A DNA stretch of 64,000 nucleotides from Spirochaetota bacterium (lineage in GTDB: Bacteria; Spirochaetota; Brachyspiria; Brachyspirales; JACRPF01): contig JBBTBY010000066.1 of the NCBI GenBank assembly GCA_038043445.1, forward strand, positions 37,235-101,234. The letters are read 5' to 3'. Shown here one piece after another: positions 57,722 through 64,000 of this stretch. The notes under the pieces are model-generated. The model was given only the letters and a program-made list of their open reading frames with translations, had not been told where the DNA came from and ran no database searches. Position numbers and translations under genes: made by a program. The first letter of the stretch is position 1, and every line of letters begins with the position of its first letter.

Positions 57722-58758
57722 ACCCCCCTCCAATCAAACACGATCTTGAACACATCGCCTTTCTTCTTGTCGAAATACTCATACGCTTCGGCGCATTTCT
57801 CCACCGGCCACGTCTCCACCGGCAAGCCCTTCAGTTTCAGTTTCCCCTCCGATATCCACGACAGTATCTGCGGCTTGCATTCGCCATACATGGCGCAGGT
57901 CATCGATAGCGTGCAGTTCTTGCCGAACCAGCGATGATAATCGTCGAAGATGAGCTTTTCGGGATAATCACCTTGGAGATGAATGTGGCCGCCGGAACTA
58001 TCGCGCGACCAGCCGCCGTCCTTGAGGAATTTATGGAGTGTGCCGGGCACGGCGGGATTGCCCGAGCATTCGATGATGACGTCCGCGCGCTTGCCGTTCG
58101 TGACATCGCGGAGCTGCTGTTCCTCGGTGCCGTCGGCGAGAATGACCGCGTCCGCAAAGCGCTTTGCTATCTCAAGCCGGAAGGGATGACGTTCAAGCGC
58201 GATGACGCGCGTTTTCGGATAGAGTATCTTTACTATCTGCATAGCCGATATACCGATGAGCCCTGCGCCGACGACGAGCACGGTATCGTTCTCTTTGATC
58301 GGTGTCTTCCAGACGCCCTTAAGCGACACACAGCCGAGATAACCGAGCACTGCTTCCACATCGGAAACATTGTCAGGTATCTTATACATCATATCGTTGC
58401 CGCCTGCGCTCGTCTTATCCTTCTGCGCGATGTGCGTACCGCCGCCCCACGCCGAACAGATATTCCCGAATTTTCGGACTTCATTGATCATAACGCGGTC
58501 GCCTTTTTTCAACTGCGGCGCCCACGATCCTTCCTCTTCGATAACGCCGACATTCTCATAGCCGGGAACGCAGGGATAGTAGAGCTTATCCGGATGCTGT
58601 TCGCCGCGCCATGTCTTCATGTCGGTGCCGGCGCTTATCGCGTTCATTGTCGTGCGCGCGATGACGCTGTCGCTCTGCCTTGGCGCGAGCTCGATATCAC
58701 GGAATACCGCCTCGCGCGGACGTTCGATGACGATGGACTTGCATACGGTGCTGCTCAT
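57718..58758 (-). CDS. Zinc-type (MDR) sugar/alcohol dehydrogenase
   Basis: A 346-residue medium-chain dehydrogenase. The N-terminal GroES-like domain (AISAGTDMKTW, YYPCVPGYENVG) differs from classical ADHs in lacking the usual CGTDxH zinc cysteine, which is replaced by SAGTD. The Rossmann domain has VLVVGAGLIGISAMQI. In subfamilies such as bacteriochlorophyllide a/keto-sugar dehydrogenases the same SAGTD replacement occurs, so catalysis without the standard catalytic zinc is possible. GGGAGG precedes the ATG. It lies between lacI and the isomerase in one transcript. Confidence 0.82.
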   Translation of the reverse strand: MSSTVCKSIVIERPREAVFRDIELAPRQSDSVIARTTMNAISAGTDMKTWRGEQHPDKLYYPCVPGYENVGVIEEEGSWAPQLKKGDRVMINEVRKFGNICSAWGGGTHIAQKDKTSAGGNDMMYKIPDNVSDVEAVLGYLGCVSLKGVWKTPIKENDTVLVVGAGLIGISAMQIVKILYPKTRVIALERHPFRLEIAKRFADAVILADGTEEQQLRDVTNGKRADVIIECSGNPAVPGTLHKFLKDGGWSRDSSGGHIHLQGDYPEKLIFDDYHRWFGKNCTLSMTCAMYGECKPQILSWISEGKLKLKGLPVETWPVEKCAEAYEYFDKKKGDVFKIVFDWRGV

Positions 58759-58775
58759 AGATCCTCCCGATATAT

Positions 58776-59762
58776 TTAAAAATTCATGAAAATGCCGGGG
58801 ACTCTCTCCGAAACATGCGCACCGCTCAGTGCCGCATCGACGGATTTCTCTGCTATCGTCCGTCTGTCCTGCAGTATGAACGGAATGGGTGATGCAAGCG
58901 ATGCCGCGATCTTTCGTATCGTCTCTGTCGGGTTCGCTATGATCGGTTCATCGAAGCCGGTGATGAACACATCGCGTCCCACGACAATACCATGTTCGCT
59001 GCAGGCGGAAAGATACGGTTCACAATGAAGGAGCGATGCAAAGAACATGAGCGGCGGTGTCTTCGCTGCTTTTATTCGGGCGATGAATCGCTGCGTATCG
59101 GCATTATCGATGTCCTCGTACTTCTCCTGTGCTGCACCGTGCGGGAGCGCTTCACAGAATCCCTCGTAGCGGCTTTTCAGCACCGGCAATGAACGCCCGG
59201 CCCCTTGGTAGATGAACTCACGCACTCCCCGGTCGGCAAAATGCTTCACCGCTTTTACCGCATCGCCTTTATTGTCACCGGTAACGGATACGGCATCGGG
59301 GAACGCGGGATCGGAGTCGATGAACACCGCCGGTATGTTCGCAAGCGCCGCGCGGTACGTATCCATCGATGTACTCCCGTCATATTGCGAGACGATAAGG
59401 AGCGCGTCGGTACGCCGCCGCATCGCATTGATGAGCGCGCATTCATGAACGACATTATGCTCCGATGATGCAAGCAGGAGCATATGCTTCTTTCGGGAAA
59501 GACATATCTCTACCTCGGCGAGAAGGCCCGTCATATGCGCATCGATATGGCTGAGTATAACGCCTATTGTTTCACGTTTGCCGCTTTTAAGCGACCGAGC
59601 AGCGTGGTCGGGAATGTAATTAAGCTCGGATACCGCCTTGCGTATGCGCCGCTTGGTCGATTCCCGTATCGAGAAATTATCGCCGTTATTGAGGAATCTG
59701 CTCACCGATGCGAGGGATACCCGCGCCCGTTTCGCTATCTCTTTTATGCCTGTTCTTTTCAT
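58776..59762 (-). CDS. LacI-family transcriptional repressor
   Basis: A 328-residue regulator. The N-terminal helix-turn-helix and hinge are TGIKEIAKRARVSLASVSRFLN and NYIPDHAARSLKSGK. The periplasmic-binding-protein-like sugar domain follows (TIGVILSHIDAHM, DALLIVSQYDG, FIDSDPAFPDAVSV, FITGFDEP). ATG 59762 is chosen over upstream starts because the family N-terminus begins there and the promoter lies upstream. It is the first gene of the lacI-dehydrogenase-isomerase unit, and the operator overlapping its own promoter predicts autorepression. Confidence 0.93.
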   Translation of the reverse strand: MKRTGIKEIAKRARVSLASVSRFLNNGDNFSIRESTKRRIRKAVSELNYIPDHAARSLKSGKRETIGVILSHIDAHMTGLLAEVEICLSRKKHMLLLASSEHNVVHECALINAMRRRTDALLIVSQYDGSTSMDTYRAALANIPAVFIDSDPAFPDAVSVTGDNKGDAVKAVKHFADRGVREFIYQGAGRSLPVLKSRYEGFCEALPHGAAQEKYEDIDNADTQRFIARIKAAKTPPLMFFASLLHCEPYLSACSEHGIVVGRDVFITGFDEPIIANPTETIRKIAASLASPIPFILQDRRTIAEKSVDAALSGAHVSERVPGIFMNF

Positions 59763-59765
59763 ATT

Positions 59766-59785
59766 TTGGTAAAACGTTTTACTAA
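59766..59785. promoter_or_regulatory. LacI-type palindromic operator
   Basis: TTGGTAAAACGTTTTACTAA contains the perfect 14-bp palindrome GTAAAACGTTTTAC (59769-59782) with the central CG typical of LacI-family operators. It spans the predicted transcription start, 4 bp from the lacI ATG, and abuts the -10 box, so bound repressor would block its own operon. Confidence 0.8.
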
Positions 59786-59813
59786 ATATATGCATGAATG
59801 TCAGTAAAGTCAA
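59785..59813 (-). promoter_or_regulatory. Promoter of the lacI operon
   Basis: On the minus strand: TTGACT (59813-59808), a 17-bp spacer and TATATT (59790-59785), with the transcription start near 59778 inside the operator. Confidence 0.7.
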
Positions 59814-59859
59814 ATCCCATCCGTGCCCCGGGGCGATGGCATGGAATATGCCCGGGATA

Positions 59860-59888
59860 TTGACAAAAGTCGCGGAATACTGTACAGT
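59860..59888 (+). promoter_or_regulatory. Near-consensus promoter for the CDF transporter
   Basis: TTGACA (59860-59865), a 17-bp spacer and TACAGT (59883-59888). The predicted start near 59895 leaves a leader of about 143 nt, longer than most in this window; no known riboswitch fold was recognised in it. Confidence 0.65.
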
Positions 59889-60037
59889 GAAGTGGTATTG
59901 GAGGATCAGGTTTTTCCGAACCGGGCTTTCACGTAAAGCAGCAGCGATAATGATCGTTGTGGGACTTCCGCGACATACGACGAACACCGTTCGCGATCCG
60001 GATATACAATAATCCCGGACGCCCACAGGAGCACCGC

Positions 60038-60883
60038 ATGAACAGGAAAGCCCGCGCTGCACGTATCTCCGTACTATCCAACAGTGTACTCATTGTCATC
60101 AAATGCGTCGCAGGCGTCCTGAGCGGTTCGGTCAGTATCGTGTCCGAAGCGATACATTCCGGCATGGACCTTCTCGCCGCGCTCATCGCTTTCTTTTCGG
60201 TACGTGTTTCCGACAACCCTCCCGACAATAAACATCAGTACGGTCACGGGAAATTCGAGAACATATCCGGCGTCATTGAGGCGCTCCTTATCTTCGTCGC
60301 ATCGGGATGGATCATCTACGAAGCGATCATGCGGCTTTTTCACCGCACGGCGATACATTCCATTGATATCGGCATAGCCGTGATGGCGATATCTTCGGTC
60401 GTGAACATTCTCGTGTCGCGAATGCTCTACCGCGTTGCACGCGAGACCAATTCCGTCGCGCTCGAGGCCGATGCACTCCATCTGAAGGCGGATGTGTATA
60501 CGTCAGCTGGCGTCGCCGTTGGGCTTCTCATCATACGCTTAAGCGGGCTTGCCGTCATCGACTCCATCGTCGCCATCGCGGTGGCGATATTCATACTTCG
60601 CGAAGCGTTCCTGCTTCTCTTGAAGGCGGTGCAGCCGCTCATCGATGTGGGGTTATCGGCGGCGGAAATGGGCGAGCTTGAGGGCATCATCGCGAACTAT
60701 AAGCTCACGTATCACAAGCTCCGCACGCGGCGTTCCGGAAGCCATGTCTTCATCGACATGCACCTCTTGTTCCCCGGCGGCATATCGATAGGCGATGCGC
60801 ATGACACAACCGATATACTCAAAAGCGATATACGAAAGGCGTTCAGCGGCGCCGATGTGACGATACACATGGAGCCGGAATAA
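60038..60883 (+). CDS. Cation diffusion facilitator (CDF) efflux protein
   Basis: A 281-residue six-helix CDF transporter exporting divalent metals such as zinc or iron in exchange for protons. The transport site is intact: His40-x-x-x-Asp44 (IHSGMD) in TM2 and His148-x-x-x-Asp152 (LHLKAD) in TM5. The DNKHQYGHGKFE loop follows TM2. The C-terminal cytoplasmic domain (RTRRSGSHVFIDMHLLF ... VTIHMEPE) is the standard dimerisation fold. The HxxxD/HxxxD pair favours zinc over manganese. AGGAG precedes ATG 60038. Confidence 0.92.
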   Translation: MNRKARAARISVLSNSVLIVIKCVAGVLSGSVSIVSEAIHSGMDLLAALIAFFSVRVSDNPPDNKHQYGHGKFENISGVIEALLIFVASGWIIYEAIMRLFHRTAIHSIDIGIAVMAISSVVNILVSRMLYRVARETNSVALEADALHLKADVYTSAGVAVGLLIIRLSGLAVIDSIVAIAVAIFILREAFLLLLKAVQPLIDVGLSAAEMGELEGIIANYKLTYHKLRTRRSGSHVFIDMHLLFPGGISIGDAHDTTDILKSDIRKAFSGADVTIHMEPE

Positions 60884-60897
60884 GACCCGCTTCCTTG

Positions 60898-63800
60898 TTA
60901 CTTCACCTTCACCCGCGGGAGTTTTATCGTCGAGCACATTTCCGGAGCGCTCATGTGCCGTACGAAAACATATCCCTCGCTCTCGCCGGCGAGGGCCGCT
61001 TCGACAGAAAGCGTGAGCGTCCGCGAGCCGCGGAACGGCACGGTAATGAGCATTATCTTCTGGCCGCCGGTAGCGCGCTGTCCGTAGAGGAGCTGCCCTT
61101 TGTAATCCGAAAGAAGGTCCTCGGTCTGGCGTACGGATAGCGTCGTCGGTACGGCGATGACGGCATAATATTCCGCCGGGTCGCGGTCCTTATTGAGTTC
61201 CACCGTGAGCGTTGCTTCGTCCCCGACAGCAAGCGATGTATCGGATACAGACGCATGGAAATATTGTTTGTTCTGCGTGTACGAAAGGATATTCACCTCT
61301 TTCTTTTTATCCACGCGTACCGCAGTGAACGCCGGCGATGTTACCGATGAAACACCTTCACGCGTGACGTAACCGCGCGATATCGTGATCGTCTCTGCCT
61401 TGCCGTTCTTTGTGACGGTTATCGACGGGGCTTTTGTGATTTGCTTGTCATGTGACATCGTCATGAGAAGGTCGAGGAATTTCACCACCGATCCGGGGGA
61501 TGAGTACACGCCGCCGAGAAGCGCCGGACCCTGAATCAGACCCGGCTCGCCGGTGAGAACGATGTTTTTCGCCACGGCACTGAACAATTTCCCGAAATTC
61601 GGATCGCCTGCGAGATAGAGCGCTTTCGCGTTGAGCAGGAGATAGTGTGCCATGCCGGTACGTTCGAAGGAGCGCAGGAAACGGTAGGTATCATAGAGCT
61701 TTACGAAGTTCACGCTCATATCACGCTCGTTCTTCGCCGTATCGATCGAGAGCTTGGGCATCGCCTTTTTCACGAACCATTCCGCCGCCGCAGGGTCGGT
61801 CACCGCACGGTATACGACAACACCGTTCACCTCGATAGGTATCGTTTCCTGATGCTTTGCCGCATCATAGCCGTTCTCCTCGGTCTTTACGCCGCGTTTT
61901 TTGAGTTCGGCGTATATCGCTTCGGTCATCGACTTCGCGTGCGAAATCGTATCCTTGAATTCGCCCGCGCGGCTGCCGTCGAGATAGACGAGCATGGTCG
62001 AGAGATTGTTCGCCGCCCACACGCTCCAGAGCTCCTGTGCGGCAAGTCCCGGATACGGTCTGACAAGATGAGCGCTCTCGTCGTAGAACGTTTCAGAAAG
62101 GTCTTTGACGGTTTTCGCGAGATCGCTCTTAAGAGTATCGCGCATGCCCCCTGATTCTATGAGACCTTCATCGATTGCCTTGATGAGCACCGCGCGTACT
62201 GCCGCCGATGCCGAGAGCGCTTCCGCGTGACCGAACCATGAATACATCGTTGTCGTGATGTTCATCGCGATATTGTTGAGCATGAGCGACGAATTCGCGT
62301 ACACCGTTATCGCATCGCCGTCGACGGAAAGCGGCTTGCCGTCCGAGATGAACACGTCGGAATACGTCATCGTCATAGTGCTGACATTGCGTATGGTCTT
62401 CTCGCGTTTATCGAGGGCTTTGCCGCTCTTGTCAACAAGCGTAAAGAGTATCTTTCCATAGCGATCGCCGGTCAGTTCGAACGTTCCCTCATACGCGCCT
62501 GTGCCAAGCGCGATGGCACGTTCCTTATCGATGCCCTCGCCGGATATCATTATCTTCGCGCCGTCGACCATGGCGAACGCCGCGATACGCGCGTAGATGC
62601 GCGAACCCGGCATGACAAGTTCGGGCATGCTCACCTCGAGATAATTGTCCTTGGCAACATCGATATCGCGCACCGCTTCCGCATAATCGAATCTATCGAC
62701 AGCGGTGAAGCGCATCGAACAGCGTCCCGTCTGCGGCGGGAGCGTTACTGATATAACAGCCTTGCCGTCGGTGCCGGTCTTCACTATCGCGCAATAGACG
62801 ACTTTCTTCTCGCCTTCACGTATCGCTTCCTGGTCATCCGGAATTTCGACTGCCGTTGTCTCTGCGCTTTTCCCCATCGGCGAAGGTGCCGGTTTGGAAA
62901 TGGCGGCACGCGAGCGCTGCGCCATCTTTTTCGGCGAGGGGGCATCCTCATCCTTCATAGCGCCCGCAATACTCTGCGGTGCAGCGGTTTTTGTATATTC
63001 CTTTTCGGCCTCTTCCGCGACCAGACCGCTATGATCGACCCAGCTTGTGAGATGATCGCCGAGTGCACGAGCGCTATCGCCCACGGCGGACGCGAGCGGT
63101 TCTTTCGCGCTTTTTGACTGCACGCGATTATCGAATACTTCCAATATCCCGTAGCCTGCGAGCCCTTTTTTCGTCAAGCGGTCCGTCGTAAGCACGGACA
63201 CCTGGAATTCCTTAAGCGGCTTTCCGCTCTCAGACGATGACAGTGCCGCTTCCAGATGCGATTCGGGGAATACTATCGCCCACGCTTCTTTATATTTCCC
63301 ATCAGCAAAACCCGCTATCGCTACGAACGTGTACGGTGCTGCGACGGGTATCATCACTTCATTCCCGCTTTTCAGAGCGGTCACCGTTATCTCCCGGCCA
63401 GCGAATGATCCGTCAGCTTGTGCGGTATACGCGAATGCACGTACGCCGCTCATGTCCTTGAGAAGCTTCACGGATAATTGTTTCCCGGGCGCAGGTGCCG
63501 GGGATTCTATCTCGAATACCGCGTTCTTATCGTCGCCTTTTTTTGCGATGAACATATCGCGTCCGAACACCGGCGTCGTCTTCTCGTAGGGCGCAAGCGT
63601 AGCTTCGAACATCTTCCGCATGCCGCCGGTGAGCGGTATCGTCTGTCGTTCGACGTGTCCCGAGCGGCCGAAAAGATACGACACGCTCCCCTTATCGCAT
63701 ATCACTTCGATGCCGAACGGTCCGCTGTGGCCGCCCACATCGAGCGTAACCTCAAGCTTACCGTCCCGTATCTCCTTTGTCTGCTCTGCTCCGGCTTCAA

Positions 63801-64000
63801 CGCCGTTACAGCCGGAAAGGAAACATCGTGATTTGATCTTCACTTTTCCCGAATACGGCTGATTGAGCGTACGCAATTCGTTCTTCACATTAAGCCCGTT
63901 CCCCCAGCGGCTCCCCACGCCGCCTTCATTACCGAAGAACCAGGCCCCTTTCTCTTTATCCAGGTCTTTCACGCTCGTGACCTGTTTGAAATCATGCGCG
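60898..64000 (-). CDS. Alpha-2-macroglobulin-like protein (partial)
   Basis: The gene runs off the right edge; the frame stays open to 64000. More than 1,030 residues are visible. Features are beta-sandwich MG-like domains, a low-complexity Ala/Lys/Ser stretch in the middle (SPKKMAQRSRAAISKPAPS) and a region resembling the bacterial A2M core (TVSLPPQTG-like VTLPPQTGRCSMRF; YLEVSMPELVMPGSRIY). A helical alpha-alpha barrel (YSWFGHAEALSASAAVRAVL onward) and a C-terminal receptor-binding-like domain follow. The thioester CxEQ is not present in the visible part, unlike classical protease-trapping A2M. It probably acts in the periplasm or at the surface. It is convergent with the CDF gene. Confidence 0.6.
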   Translation of the reverse strand, partial: AHDFKQVTSVKDLDKEKGAWFFGNEGGVGSRWGNGLNVKNELRTLNQPYSGKVKIKSRCFLSGCNGVEAGAEQTKEIRDGKLEVTLDVGGHSGPFGIEVICDKGSVSYLFGRSGHVERQTIPLTGGMRKMFEATLAPYEKTTPVFGRDMFIAKKGDDKNAVFEIESPAPAPGKQLSVKLLKDMSGVRAFAYTAQADGSFAGREITVTALKSGNEVMIPVAAPYTFVAIAGFADGKYKEAWAIVFPESHLEAALSSSESGKPLKEFQVSVLTTDRLTKKGLAGYGILEVFDNRVQSKSAKEPLASAVGDSARALGDHLTSWVDHSGLVAEEAEKEYTKTAAPQSIAGAMKDEDAPSPKKMAQRSRAAISKPAPSPMGKSAETTAVEIPDDQEAIREGEKKVVYCAIVKTGTDGKAVISVTLPPQTGRCSMRFTAVDRFDYAEAVRDIDVAKDNYLEVSMPELVMPGSRIYARIAAFAMVDGAKIMISGEGIDKERAIALGTGAYEGTFELTGDRYGKILFTLVDKSGKALDKREKTIRNVSTMTMTYSDVFISDGKPLSVDGDAITVYANSSLMLNNIAMNITTTMYSWFGHAEALSASAAVRAVLIKAIDEGLIESGGMRDTLKSDLAKTVKDLSETFYDESAHLVRPYPGLAAQELWSVWAANNLSTMLVYLDGSRAGEFKDTISHAKSMTEAIYAELKKRGVKTEENGYDAAKHQETIPIEVNGVVVYRAVTDPAAAEWFVKKAMPKLSIDTAKNERDMSVNFVKLYDTYRFLRSFERTGMAHYLLLNAKALYLAGDPNFGKLFSAVAKNIVLTGEPGLIQGPALLGGVYSSPGSVVKFLDLLMTMSHDKQITKAPSITVTKNGKAETITISRGYVTREGVSSVTSPAFTAVRVDKKKEVNILSYTQNKQYFHASVSDTSLAVGDEATLTVELNKDRDPAEYYAVIAVPTTLSVRQTEDLLSDYKGQLLYGQRATGGQKIMLITVPFRGSRTLTLSVEAALAGESEGYVFVRHMSAPEMCSTIKLPRVKVK

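Noticed and set aside
59889..60037. Riboswitch in the 143-nt leader of the CDF gene
   Set aside because: I could not recognise conserved cores of known metal-sensing riboswitches, and no terminator hairpin with a T-tract is visible.
1..64000. tRNA or rRNA genes and intact transposases
   Set aside because: The gaps between genes were read for GTTCRA-type tRNA arms, rRNA blocks and transposase frames, and none were found.

Overview
The window reads as chromosomal DNA of a free-living, outer-membrane-bearing bacterium. The best lineage clue is the fused cytidylate kinase / ribosomal protein S1 gene (548-2893), an arrangement known from spirochaetes such as Treponema. An uncultured, moderately GC-rich member of Spirochaetota is my best guess, by inference only. 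Lipoproteins, a porin-like barrel and a TonB-receptor-like barrel support a diderm cell. No rRNA, tRNA, CRISPR array, prophage or intact insertion sequence was seen.

Layout. 1-4745: the end of an unidentified gene, a YjbQ-family protein, and an overlapping minus-strand set aroF-tyrA-cmk/rpsA. 4746-9500: a YdeI/OmdA-type protein, a 7-repeat FG-GAP lipoprotein with a decayed copy of its tail nearby, a CsgG-like protein and small secreted proteins. 9511-10586: an alpha/beta hydrolase and a hairpin-rich intergenic element. 10586-19774: one minus-strand, ten-gene, tightly packed operon (hisS, dut, rsbU-, rsbW- and rsbV-like genes, dCMP deaminase, rpiB, glgC, outer-membrane barrel, DUF4019, exbB) behind a near-consensus promoter. 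19795-23600: a GH16 remnant, leaderless uvrB, an LPP20-like lipoprotein and a DUF4412 protein. 23680-29564: two tandem 783-residue membrane proteins with a spermidine-synthase-like core, then a metallophosphoesterase.

29604-40902 is a 13-gene complex I operon on the minus strand: nuoA, B, C, D, H, I, J, K, an MrpD-like subunit, an 89-residue two-helix protein, a NuoL-position MrpD-like subunit, nuoM and nuoN. It has no nuoEFG and carries four antiporter-like subunits instead of three. The NuoL-position subunit has Asn where the conserved TM7 lysine is expected. This is the most interesting system in the window.

40912-46206: DUF1761, two convergent YceI-like paralogs, a porin-like protein and a two-component pair whose response regulator has an N-terminal MerR-type helix-turn-helix. 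46290-52499: tpiA, asd, a rifampin-phosphotransferase-like/PEP-synthase-like enzyme, a membrane protein and a TPR protein. 52514-59813: a carbohydrate locus with an AraC regulator, a radical SAM/SPASM protein, two DUF2961 (GH172) proteins, a sugar isomerase/epimerase, a zinc-type dehydrogenase and an apparently autoregulated LacI repressor. 59860-64000: a CDF cation efflux protein and a partial alpha-2-macroglobulin-like protein.

Promoters closely match the sigma-70 consensus (TTGACA, 16-17 bp, TATAAT). At three genes (5035, 20271, 46169) the -10 box lies only 5-9 nt before the ATG and no Shine-Dalgarno is visible, which suggests leaderless mRNAs. Start codons were chosen from Shine-Dalgarno position, overlap with the preceding gene and domain boundaries. 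Assignments come from reading motifs, not from database searches.
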